From: Pocillopora verrucosa
Lineage: Eukaryota > Cnidaria > Anthozoa > Scleractinia > Pocilloporidae
Reading direction: 5' to 3'
Assembly: GCF_036669915.1 (NCBI RefSeq)
Contig: NC_089319.1
Coordinates: forward strand, 16,740,012 to 16,804,011
DNA length: 64,000 nucleotides
The position numbers and the translations under genes were made by a program. Shown here in pieces: positions 11,991 to 23,330 of this stretch (the stretch's first letter is position 1; each line of letters starts with the position of its first letter). A model generated the notes under the pieces. That model worked only from the letters and a program-made list of their open reading frames with translations, was not told the origin of the DNA and made no database searches.

Positions 11991-14929
11991 GACTGGTATT
12001 TGTTTTCTTACCATAAAACCCCGCTGATTAGAGGCTCAATGCTTTCAGTTTTATTTAAAAGTTCAGCCAAAGACGGAATCAGCGAACTTATGCTCTATTC
12101 GTATGATCTAAGAGGAAATCTCTGGAAAGGTGAATTTAGTTCGCAGAACTGATCAAATCTTATCAAATTTGTTTAAAAAGAAAAGAATATTTATGTCACA
12201 AAGTTGACCCAAAAATTGGTGACAATCTCCAAAAATTACACATTCCCATCGAAATCGGATTTTCGAGCAGCGAAATTAGAGCGTAGACTCAATTTTTTCC
12301 CGCCGGCGCTTGTGCGATTTACCGCGCTCCCGACCGCTCGCACAACTGCATGAGACATATGAATGAACCATTTAAACGAGCGTCTTGCGGCTAATTTTTA
12401 TGTCATATTCATAAAAGTGATTCAGTTCGCGCCTTAAATAAACTGCGGTTTATTTCCCTCGTAAAAGTGGCCCCGATTTCCCCTTTGAGGGCTGCGCAAG
12501 ATCTTCCACCATTGATGCTTCAAATTTAATCGACTAAGATCTTTCGCTTCCTACATACTTTCGTAACAAGAGACTATAAACTGTAATCTTTTGTTTCGTA
12601 ACAAAGTGGCCCTCTACAAGTCATATGTTCTACATCTACATCCATGAAATTAAAACCAATACTGACCATATCCGACCACATTTGTTTAGAAGACTAGAAA
12701 ATTAAGGAGAATTTGTAACAAAATTAATCCCGTGAATCATAATAATGTTAAAAAAGTTCTCGTCTCACTTCAATTTTCCAGCTGGGGCATTTGTTAAAGT
12801 AAAAAAGCTCGAAACAGAAGAGTATTGAGACAAATATAATACGAAATTAACAAAAAAAACTAGAAATGGAATATCAGGTGCTAAAGAAAAATTTGTGGCA
12901 ACGAGAAGCAAACCATACAGATTTGCACAAGTGAAAAAGCACGAAGTCCTTTAACAATCTGAATAGGACAACTTTACGTGTGTCTTCTAGTCAACTTTGC
13001 GAGAGAGGGAGAGTAAAAACTATGGGGACAAGGTTATGTTCCAGTCAGTTTGCTAAGCAACACCTTGGACACGTAATTAAGGGTTCATTCGTTGTGAAGC
13101 AGATTCTTGCGAACTGTTCATGAAAATTTGATGATTTTTTTCGCATATCAAACATTAACAAAATCAAAATATGAACAGGACATGAAGAAAGCCTCTGTGG
13201 TCAGACAGCTATGAGAATTATTCAAAAACATTATTAAGACACTTAAAGTTTCTCTTCTTCTCTTCTTCCTATGAACAAAAGCTACAAAGGATTAACTTTG
13301 TAAGAAGAAAGTTAACTCTGCTGTCCATAAAACACCAACAAAGATTTATGCAAACTCCAAAACGATATGACCAAAGTAACCTTTTATCGAAGATGTGACT
13401 GAGAACAACATCAATTAGCAAGGTACACAATTGAATGATGACCTGTCGTAAAAGTTATAAGCAGTAACTAAACATTCAAATGGATTGGAATCATAAGCAA
13501 TTAGACATGTCGATTTGGCTATTATGTACTATTTACAACTAAATACATAAGTTGCGCCAAATACAACATGCATCAGTTTAACAGGATAGAGAGGGCTCCT
13601 TTCCAAAAACAAGTTAACACTCGAGATCTCCTTTCCAATGACAAATTGATTCGAAACATGGAAGGATGTTTTATAATCTAGTCACTACTGTGAGATAGAG
13701 AAATACTTGTAGGCCCCCGCTCATTACCAAGCTACCCACTCAAGTTAATAGAATTGATGGATTCTGATCCAGCTTTATTTAAAATTGAAAATCATTCCGA
13801 ATCAATTGTTACTCAAGGACATCAAAGAAATGCCATTTGATTTAAGTGGATCCAACGTTCTTGTCAGTGAAAACTACAGCTGAAAAGCAGATTCAGCAAA
13901 CCTTCCTGTGATAGCCGAAAAAAATGAGGCAAAAGTAAATTGTTATCACGTTTTAACGAAGGTGGAAGATCAACATCAATTAGTAAAATATACCATTGAA
14001 CAGCCATGAGTTAAAATTGGAGTCACTACAACAATAGAGCTGTTAAACACTATTATAATGTTCAATGTTTCATATAAATACAGCACGCATCAGTCATCAG
14101 TTCACTGTGTATAGATTTTCGTTCCTGATCACAAGCAGCTGACGAAACCTACAACGTAAAAACTAAAATTTCTCGTTTATTCTGTTCCTTCAGCGCCCAT
14201 TGCAAAAGGTAACTGAGATATTTGATTGATTCCAAGAGTTCATATTTGATCATTTTTTAACCAGGGGTTTCAAAAACTTTTGCCATAAGCATAAGGGGTG
14301 TAATAGGCGACTGTGCCTGTAAAAGGGGGCGAGGGTGGAACCAGAACGCGAAGTTCTGTTCGCAGGCTAAACAGGCGTCAGTAAGTGGTCATTACTGCAG
14401 GTAATGTGTCGATCATCCCAAAGCTTCAACATCCTCTCGGGCAACCCCCTGGGCATTTGAACTTTTGAAGATTGGTTTGATAAAATTCCCACCCTCTTCT
14501 CCTCCCTCGAGGCCAAAATTGTGTTCAAATGGCCCACCCAAGAGCTGGATTGATGATCCATTTTTTTGTAAGATTCAAAATCAGGGACGATCTTCTGAGC
14601 CATTACCTCGCGAAAGTAAACTGTTTACCTTCAAACACGTCCATTTTCAAGATGAAGCACTCGTATTCCATCGGAAAGACTTCACACTTCCGGTTCAAAA
14701 TTTCATTCCAGCCAGGCAAAGTTCAAATTGCCCGATTCCCTTCCCCCCCCGGCACGTTCGACAATCAAATGCCCGGGAAGATGTTGAGGCTTTGAATTGA
14801 TCGGCGCATAACTGACTTTTGTCGAAACCCTTGATTTCAACAGTTTTTTTTTCACGAAGTGACTCTGTTTCTACTAACTATGTGTACAATTGTCTGTTTT
14901 CCTTCTTCTTCAGATCAATCCAAGTCACC
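11991..14929. other. Intergenic, no gene recognised
   Basis: No frame with convincing coding character. The last part precedes paralogue B and contains a good pyrimidine-rich acceptor (CTTCTTCTTCAG, ending 14913), which would close a 5'-UTR intron; the first exon was not located. Confidence 0.5.
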
Positions 14930-15433
14930 ATGCTTTTTAAGTTCGCTCTAATCACCATGCTAGCCACAGCGTTCATCAGCGAAGCTTCAGCAAATTCCTG
15001 TCCTCGCTGGGTGAAGCTAAACAAGAGTCCAGTCTGCTTCGGAGCCCGAGACAGTCAGTTCGGCGCGTTTGCTTACTCTCAGAACATCCTCGTAAGCTCG
15101 TTCATGCTCGTTCATCGTTCTGGAACAGTGACGTGTAATAAAAGACATTATAGTTACTGGGGATGTTATCCAAATCACGCAAGTATAAATGTCGTCTTAA
15201 CAGATCATCAAAACAAGTTATTGGCCCCAGCTGCTACCAATCATGGTGGATGGTACAATCTGTCAGGTTACACCTCCTCATCTTCTGCCCTCGTGTTCTG
15301 TGCTGCCAAGAAGCCCCACTGTATCCACGCCAACACCCAGCTCCGCCTGTGGTACGGTGAAGATTTACGTGGCTACACAGAGAGCGACAACGGAGGCAAA
15401 ACTTGCGCAGATGTTTATGGTCTGCTGGTCTAA
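14930..15433 (+). CDS. Secreted NxCPRxVKL family paralogue B (167 aa)
   Basis: ATG at 14930 is chosen over upstream starts because it lies 17 bases past a strong splice acceptor and opens a signal peptide (MLFKFALITMLATAF..EASA), as in the two paralogues. The mature protein begins NSCPRWVKLNKSPVCFGAR and has seven cysteines, so one may be free or pair between chains. Conserved blocks: YSYWGC near the middle, GYTSSSSALVFC, and a C-terminal LRLWYGEDLRG..DNGGKTCADVYGLL. I do not recognise the domain; the C-terminal block recalls sequences seen at the ends of cnidarian extracellular proteins, which is only an impression. AATAAA at 15527-15532. Intact, and expected to be secreted. Confidence 0.8.
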   Translation: MLFKFALITMLATAFISEASANSCPRWVKLNKSPVCFGARDSQFGAFAYSQNILVSSFMLVHRSGTVTCNKRHYSYWGCYPNHASINVVLTDHQNKLLAPAATNHGGWYNLSGYTSSSSALVFCAAKKPHCIHANTQLRLWYGEDLRGYTESDNGGKTCADVYGLLV

Positions 15434-15539
15434 ACTGCGATCAACAAACCTCGAACATTAGACTGAAAGAGATGATAACTGATAGAGAAAGACTGTCGAT
15501 TTATAGCAAGTTGTCAAAATAGAGATAATAAAGTGATTC

Positions 15540-16020
15540 GAGGTCAGAGAAGAGTGGAGATGGTGATCCTGACCATCCTGCAATCCCATACCCAAATATT
15601 AAGGCAAGAGCTGCTACTTAACCTCTAAGGAATACAACGGTCAAAACATTGAGCATGCGCGAGGGGATCAAATTTGGCCGCCCGCGCGCCAATTTCCCGC
15701 GCAGAAAAACAGATAAAACAACTGCTCTCGCAAAATGGGTGAAAGAAAATTGAAAAGCTCATAGAATTATGTTAAAGAAAACAAAAACATGGAAAAGGAA
15801 AACTCTTAATTTTTAGAACAGTACGGGTTTTCTTTTGATTCACTACTCTGTTTTGAGCTTTACCAAAATATGGGCTTTTTACGCTTCTAAAAAAAAAGTG
15901 ACTTACCGGCTTGTTTGGTTCACTGTTTTACCGCTCAGTCAGCGATAAACAGGCATATTTGCATAGACATCTTAACCTTGTAAAATCCTAGTTGCAATAA
16001 GACACCAAAACAAAAGAATG
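15540..16020. other. Intergenic, no gene recognised
   Basis: Between the polyadenylation signal of paralogue B and the LINE fragment. A CG-rich patch near 15680-15705 (CCCGCGCGCC) is the only compositional feature seen. Confidence 0.4.
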
Positions 16021-16029
16021 AGTCTCCAG

Positions 16030-16595
16030 TGATGGAGACCCGCGTAATACACACACTTTATACACACACTTTATTTTTCTTTTTTTTACAAAATAATTTA
16101 GATTATGTTGACCCGCAGATAGCAAATTTGCTATTCGAGGCGGGTCAATCGTCAACAAACATTTACAATATATAAAGAAAATTAAAAACTAAATAGTTAG
16201 ATATTGTTAAATTATAAAGAGAAGCATAACTGGTAAATACATCAATAGTTGTTCAATAAAGTATAGAAGCAGATAAATTAGTACTGAAAGCAATCGGATC
16301 AATTTGTTTTAATTATGCAGTCCTTAAGTTTAGAGGAGATCTTTTCAACATCAAGATAAGAATCTTCATTATCTAGTATCTGAAATAAAGACGTTTTTAT
16401 TTGTTTATTAAAGGAATGTTTTGATAACGTTTTGAATTCTTTTGGTATCTTATTCCAAATTTTGACACCAACACGCGAGAAAGCCTTTTTTTGTAGGTTA
16501 AGTCTAGAGTACTTTGTACTAAAGAGCTGCGATTTGGATGATCGAGTATTGTAGGTATGAATATGAGATGAGTAATCAAATAAGTCCATAAATAA
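16030..16595 (-). mobile_element. LINE 3' fragment (CR1/L2-like C-terminal end)
   Basis: The minus strand at 16299-16589 encodes HTYNTRSSKSQLF, then YSRLNLQKKAFSRVGVKIWN and a helical tail. This NTR..SR..SFSRIG.K.WN.IP pattern is the end of the reverse-transcriptase protein of CR1/L2-type LINEs. Downstream on the minus strand is an AT-rich tail with AATAAA and a TATAAAGTGTGTG repeat, as expected of a LINE 3' end. The element is cut off upstream by the 8-bp array. Confidence 0.7.
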
Positions 16596-16625
16596 ATATT
16601 AGAAGGAGTGAGACATCAGGTTCGA

Positions 16626-18648
16626 CTGTATCTCTGTATCTCTGTATCTCTGTATCTCTGTATCTCTGTATCTCTGTATCTCTGTATCTCTGTATCTCTG
16701 TATCTCTGTATCTCTGTATCTCTGTATCTCTGTATCTCTGTATCTCTGTATCTCTGTATCTCTGTATCTCTGTATCTCTGTATCTCTGTATCTCTGTATC
16801 TCTGTATCTCTGTATCTCTGTATCTCTGTATCTCTGTATCTCTGTATCTCTGTATCTCTGTATCTCTGTATCTCTGTATCTCTGTATCTCTGTATCTCTG
16901 TATCTCTGTATCTCTGTATCTCTGTATCTCTGTATCTCTGTATCTCTGTATCTCTGTATCTCTGTATCTCTGTATCTCTGTATCTCTGTATCTCTGTATC
17001 TCTGTATCTCTGTATCTCTGTATCTCTGTATCTCTGTATCTCTGTATCTCTGTATCTCTGTATCTCTGTATCTCTGTATCTCTGTATCTCTGTATCTCTG
17101 TATCTCTGTATCTCTGTATCTCTGTATCTCTGTATCTCTGTATCTCTGTATCTCTGTATCTCTGTATCTCTGTATCTCTGTATCTCTGTATCTCTGTATC
17201 TCTGTATCTCTGTATCTCTGTATCTCTGTATCTCTGTATCTCTGTATCTCTGTATCTCTGTATCTCTGTATCTCTGTATCTCTGTATCTCTGTATCTCTG
17301 TATCTCTGTATCTCTGTATCTCTGTATCTCTGTATCTCTGTATCTCTGTATCTCTGTATCTCTGTATCTCTGTATCTCTGTATCTCTGTATCTCTGTATC
17401 TCTGTATCTCTGTATCTCTGTATCTCTGTATCTCTGTATCTCTGTATCTCTGTATCTCTGTATCTCTGTATCTCTGTATCTCTGTATCTCTGTATCTCTG
17501 TATCTCTGTATCTCTGTATCTCTGTATCTCTGTATCTCTGTATCTCTGTATCTCTGTATCTCTGTATCTCTGTATCTCTGTATCTCTGTATCTCTGTATC
17601 TCTGTATCTCTGTATCTCTGTATCTCTGTATCTCTGTATCTCTGTATCTCTGTATCTCTGTATCTCTGTATCTCTGTATCTCTGTATCTCTGTATCTCTG
17701 TATCTCTGTATCTCTGTATCTCTGTATCTCTGTATCTCTGTATCTCTGTATCTCTGTATCTCTGTATCTCTGTATCTCTGTATCTCTGTATCTCTGTATC
17801 TCTGTATCTCTGTATCTCTGTATCTCTGTATCTCTGTATCTCTGTATCTCTGTATCTCTGTATCTCTGTATCTCTGTATCTCTGTATCTCTGTATCTCTG
17901 TATCTCTGTATCTCTGTATCTCTGTATCTCTGTATCTCTGTATCTCTGTATCTCTGTATCTCTGTATCTCTGTATCTCTGTATCTCTGTATCTCTGTATC
18001 TCTGTATCTCTGTATCTCTGTATCTCTGTATCTCTGTATCTCTGTATCTCTGTATCTCTGTATCTCTGTATCTCTGTATCTCTGTATCTCTGTATCTCTG
18101 TATCTCTGTATCTCTGTATCTCTGTATCTCTGTATCTCTGTATCTCTGTATCTCTGTATCTCTGTATCTCTGTATCTCTGTATCTCTGTATCTCTGTATC
18201 TCTGTATCTCTGTATCTCTGTATCTCTGTATCTCTGTATCTCTGTATCTCTGTATCTCTGTATCTCTGTATCTCTGTATCTCTGTATCTCTGTATCTCTG
18301 TATCTCTGTATCTCTGTATCTCTGTATCTCTGTATCTCTGTATCTCTGTATCTCTGTATCTCTGTATCTCTGTATCTCTGTATCTCTGTATCTCTGTATC
18401 TCTGTATCTGTATCTCTGTATCTCTGTATCTCTGTATCTCTGTATCTCTGTATCTCTGTATCTCTGTATCTCTGTATCTCTGTATCTCTGTATCTCTGTA
18501 TCTCTGTATCTCTGTATCTCTGTATCTCTGTATCTCTGTATCTCTGTATCTCTGTATCTCTGTATCTCTGTATCTCTGTATCTCTGTATCTCTGTATCTC
18601 TGTATCTCTGTATCTCTGTATCTCTGTATCTCTGTATCTCTGTATCTC
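16626..18648. repeat. 8-bp tandem array, about 252 units of TATCTCTG
   Basis: Almost perfect head-to-tail 8-bp units over 2.02 kb. The only defect I see is one 6-bp unit near 18405. Because 8 is not a multiple of 3, three units make a 24-base cycle with no stop in any frame on either strand, encoding LYLCISVS one way and RYRDTEIQ the other. The resulting 688- and 739-residue open frames are a by-product of the array and I do not treat them as genes. It abuts the LINE fragment. Confidence 0.97.
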
Positions 18649-19049
18649 AACCTAAAAATTCTACAAATCATTGATGCTTCTCTGTCAAAACTTGTCTTTT
18701 GATTTTTCCTTTCATTAATTTCACAGCTCGAAAACTTGTCCTGAACGGGGATACCTATTATTTGCAGATTGTCACCAATATTTGGGGTCGACTTTGTTTC
18801 GAAGATATTCCGATCCAATTGTTAAATAAATGTGGCAAGATTAGGTCAGTTTTGCTGACTAAATTTATGCTTGAAAATATTTTCTTTTTTTTTTTTTTTT
18901 GGATCACACCTATGAATGGCCATATGATACAAAGCTTCACTGATTTGGATTTCTCTGAAAGTTTTAAACGAAACTGTGCAGAACTGGAAGCACTCCGCCT
19001 CTAGGTTTATAGCTTTTTTAATGAATAGGCTTTTAAAGTCATAAAACAA

Positions 19050-21935
19050 ATACCAGTCTCCTCAACTCCGATGATTTTATTTTTCTTCATTCCGATAGCT
19101 AAGTACAAAGAAAAATATCTTTTAACAACTACTGATCTATTCAGTCTAATGGTCAAGGTTTCTTGTTACGAACAGTTTAGGCCAACAGACCATACACATC
19201 TGCGCATGTTCGGCCGCCGTTGTCGCCCTCTGTACTGCCACGTAAATCTTCTCCGTACCACAGGCGCAGCTCGGTATTGGCGAAGATACAGTGGGGCTTC
19301 TTAGGAGCACAGAACACGAGGGCAGAAGACGAGGAGGTGTAACCTCCCAGGTTGTACCATCCTCCACCATTGGTAACAGCTGGGGCCAATAATTGATTTT
19401 GATGATTCGTTAAGACGACATTTAGACTTGGGTGATTAGAAGCACATCCCCAGTAGCTGTATTGTTTTTTATTACAAGTCACCGATCCTGTACGGTGCAC
19501 CAACATGAAGGAGCTCACGAAGATGTTCCGAGGGTGGGTAAAACGACCATACTGGTTATTCCGAGCCCCGAAACAGACTGGACTCTTGTTAAGCTTCACC
19601 CAACGAGGACAGGTATTCGCTGAAGCTTCGTCGATGAACAGGGCGGCTAACAAAACAACCACAACGAACTTGAAAAACATGGTCATTTGTTTTTGATCTG
19701 AAGGAATCAAAATAAAAATACATTAAGACATAAACAATAAAAACGTGCTTTTGGATGAAGCCGGAATCGATCCCAATCAATCGCAGCGAAGAACATCTAG
19801 GGCATGTTACTCTTTAAGAATTCTATGTTAACGGCGCGCTCAGTTTTTAATTTAATCATCTTTGTGATCGATTTCCTTTGTCCTAAGTCGTTGTTTCAGT
19901 CCGTAAAGTTATTGATCAAGAGGACTTCATGAATTACTTACAATGGCTCACCTTTTGAAAATGAGTGTTCAGTCCAACACTGGGTGCTTTTCTCCGATCG
20001 ACGTTTTCTTGTTGAAGACAAACGGGAATATAGAACTCATGGATAAGTTGATACTCTTTATTGACATCGGTTTCTGTGCATTGCATTAAAGGTAACCAAC
20101 TCGAATTTTCTCGTCCGAAAGGGAAGTCTGTAAGTTGTCGTCAAAGCGCACATAGAATTGACAGGAAAACTATTTGATTTTGATTTTATTGTTAATATTT
20201 CTTCCGCCTTTATTTTCTGACATATCAAGGAACTGCTCTGATGGATATTGAGTTCACGTAAGTATGTTTGTTACTAGTAGTCAAATTGTAATCCTGCATG
20301 AACCAGGCTAACCGTCTCATAAATTAGATAGCGGTATATGTACGTTGATACTAGAAATCATAAACTAAATATTACTCCTCATTGTTTGCTTTATTTGAAC
20401 ATGCCAATGCAAAATGAATTCAGGATACTCTTACGTTTCTGTCACTTTGAACAAACTGACGCGCTCGCTCTACTATGAAACAACACCAACATGTCTGAAC
20501 ACAAAAGTGTTGTAGAAGGTCACTTTAAAAACACCTTTTCAGAATGTTCTTTGAAAAACACCCAAAGATCTCAGTGGGAACCAGTTTTTTCCATTGGATT
20601 GGACGAGCATCATAAAGGATAACGTTTCTATTCCCAGAATAATTAACAAATCAGTTATGTCAGCCGGAATTATTAGGGTTCGTAGCAGTCCTGTCGGCAT
20701 TGCCCTGATTCGCGATCGCTTCATACTTGTCCCGGCGAAGATGAGCATAAGGCCTCATTTATAATAACCGATACAGCTTTAACCGTAATAACTTTGAACT
20801 CATTTGGATATCAATATTGGTTTTGTTGACAAGATATTTACGGTTCTTTCGGTTCCTCGCTTCATTAATATATTGTCACGATGTACAATTTCCTTCGTAA
20901 ACTAGGATCCCTAATTGCTCCTTGATCTGCTTTTTATCTTTTTTATTTTATCGGGGTAAACAGGACGATGTTTTGAGGCGTAGACTCACGGTGGCATAGG
21001 GTAACAGCCGATTCAACATGCGTTCCATGGTGTTTTAAAGGAATATTCGGATAGTGCAATGTTGAACAAATTATTGACTGAGTGGTTTGCCCTAACAGTC
21101 TTGTTTAAGATTTGAACTCGGAAGGGGTATATTCAATTTCAGTGAGCAAGCGTATCTTAAACAAGAGGGATGTGTGGTCTAGTGACTCGGGTTCTAACAA
21201 CCCGTTTTCCGAGTTTGTAGAAGAAAGGTAAATTATTTAGTAAAGGTGTGCTGAAAAAGTTTGGGGCAAACTTGACAACGAAACGAAACCTCCGTAATCT
21301 CGTGCGCAATAACTTAACTTAAACTTCAGCGGCCGTTATTTTTTTTCATCAAAATATTCACGCATTCTGGAAAAATGATATCAATTACCAGCTAAATGTC
21401 TAAAATGGCCGTTATTCAATGAATTTCACTACTGAGATATTAGAGGGTATTAGATTTTTGTATTTTCTACCTAAAGCTTCTGCCTTTTTTTTAATTTCGA
21501 ACTTGTGTTCTCTGTTTACCTAATAACCTCGGTAAACAAAATGGAATTAACTCGAAAGCGATAATCACTCACTTAGTTTTGAATAACACCAATTTTGGTG
21601 GCATGACAATGATTTGATTATCGTAATGAGTGGAACTTTACTGTATTACTCTAAGGGTTTACAAGTGTTCGGTCTTGAGGCAATGAATGTTGATTTCAAC
21701 GATGTGGAAATTAGAATGACCTCTTAAAGTTTCTATGATTGCGATGTTTTTCATTTGTGGTACGTATGTGGCCAAGAAGTGAAAAAGTTTTTCGGCTGTT
21801 TGCGTTGAAAACTAACAGAAATCTTTTTCATGTGATTTCGGCCATCTTGTCTTCGCACCCACAACATCAATAACGTGACACGTACTCTTTCTTGGCACCA
21901 TTTCGATGTACGTGTCATAAAAATATGCGTTATTG
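19050..21935 (-). repeat. Right arm of inverted duplication II
   Basis: Reverse-complement partner of 8315-11990 (block list given there). Carries paralogue C, a probable non-coding first exon ending at 19952 (CAAAAG then GTGAG on the minus strand) and upstream flank. The corresponding first exon in the left arm ends at 11168. Confidence 0.8.
19177..19686 (-). CDS. Secreted NxCPRxVKL family paralogue C (169 aa)
   Basis: ATG at 19686 (MTMFFKFVVVVLLAALF) follows an acceptor (TTCCTTCAG) by ten bases. The signal peptide ends near SAN, then TCPRWVKLNKSPVCFGAR. It keeps the GGGWYNLGG stretch and the frame that paralogue A has lost, and ends in LRLWYGEDLRG and TCADVYGLLA. Seven cysteines, as in paralogue B. 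AATAAA on the minus strand at 19076-19081. It is the intact counterpart of paralogue A in the inverted duplication. A non-coding first exon ending at 19952 is likely. Function unrecognised; expected to be secreted. Confidence 0.8.
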   Translation of the reverse strand: MTMFFKFVVVVLLAALFIDEASANTCPRWVKLNKSPVCFGARNNQYGRFTHPRNIFVSSFMLVHRTGSVTCNKKQYSYWGCASNHPSLNVVLTNHQNQLLAPAVTNGGGWYNLGGYTSSSSALVFCAPKKPHCIFANTELRLWYGEDLRGSTEGDNGGRTCADVYGLLA

Positions 21936-22857
21936 ACCAAACGAGAGGTCACCGAGACGAAGTCACAGAAACGAAAAAAAAAAGAACGAGGCTCATATCC
22001 AGCCAACTAGACCGAACAAGAATGGTCAATAAAGGAATTATTGTACAGCAAAAATGTCTCTTTATAAAAATCAAGAATATCTTGTCTATTTCGAGAGCCG
22101 GGAAAGTAAGCCAACTATGTTTGTAGCACAGTAAACCCATTAGAGTCGTTTATGTTTTCTTTGTTTTGACTGTCTTATGCCGCTTTTTGCGGCTCCATCG
22201 CCCACATTGTCCTTGAAGAGCAATATGCTCAAAAACTATCTGTGAAAAGAAACGTTAAAAATTTATTCGAGCGCCGCGCAAATTTCGACAAATTTATGGT
22301 TTACTTCACCTTAAAATAAACTACACGTTCCTCATCACACTTAATTCTGAGCATATCGTTTTTCAAAAGAGAAATTGTTCACTCTAGCCAAGTTTGGGAT
22401 GACGTTAAAAGCGATTATAAAGAACGTCAAAAACAGATGGTAAATTTCCTCTCCTTAGTGACAAACTCGGTGTAAATTACGGGCTCAGACACAACAAACC
22501 ACCCTCTTTTAATCCACCAAATCAATACAAAGCACAGAAGGTATACCAACTTCTATTTTGTTCGAGAATAAATTTCAGCGCAATTACTTTACCACCCAAA
22601 ATAGTAATTTTTCAACTTTCAATGCTTTGGTGAGTACACTCTGTGGTGAGTGTTGATTGCATTTTTAGAGAAATAGTATCACACCTTTTAATATTTGTGA
22701 CTTAAAAATAATAATAAAAAAAGAGAATTTACCATAGTAAATAAGTAATCTATGATCACCAAATCACCAAAGGTTTTTTCTGTTGGTTGATAATCGATTA
22801 TGTGTTCAGCCAATTAAGTAGCAAACCTGCTCTTTTTCACCTTTACACTCAAAAATC
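21936..22857. other. Intergenic, no gene recognised
   Basis: Flank of the right arm of duplication II. Short open frames only; no splice or domain support. Confidence 0.4.
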
Positions 22858-23042
22858 GAAATCCACACCCTCCATACTCCTCTCTATACATTTCCTATAG
22901 TGCTGACAAGGAGAATTTGTTTAACAATCAAAGCTCCTTATGTTAGTAATCATTCCCATCATTCTCATGAACTTGGAGGAATAATAATGCAGTATTACTG
23001 TAAGAACAAATTGAGATGCTGTCCACCCTTAGGGTTTAATAG
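22858..23042 (+). repeat. Short dispersed element, family 1 (copy 1)
   Basis: Shares the order CTATACATTTC / GCTGACAAGGAGAATTTG / CAATCAAAGC / CATTCTCATGA / CCTTAGGGTTTAA with copies at 24958-25182 (reversed), 32105-32312, 40250-40450 (reversed), 50040-50262 and 60622-60835. About 200 bp, non-coding, MITE-like. Confidence 0.7.
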
Positions 23043-23330
23043 GTAAATGCTTTTCATGAGAGAAATACTCTTGACTGAGCTCTGTTTATTTTTCAAAGCG
23101 GGCATCTGTCCATTCTAAAGTCAACTGGCCCGAGTAAGATACTTCAACTTGTAGTTCTGCTGTGTCCTTTACATGTAACTTCTGGTACTCTGTCCATAAA
23201 AATCTGTCCTCAAATCTGTGCAAATTCACTTGAAAGCCAGAGGCATCATTTTCCCATTAAATACTGCAGGTCTCTTTAGTGTGTTCACTTTCTAACAATT
23301 AATTACATTTCCGTTGGATAGTTTCTTTAC

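Noticed and set aside
16626-18648. CRISPR-like array
   Set aside because: Units are contiguous with no spacers, in a eukaryotic genome.
16599-18818. 739-residue minus-strand and 688-residue plus-strand open frames
   Set aside because: They are translations of the 8-bp array, which has no stop codon in any frame; no splice, start context or domain supports a gene.
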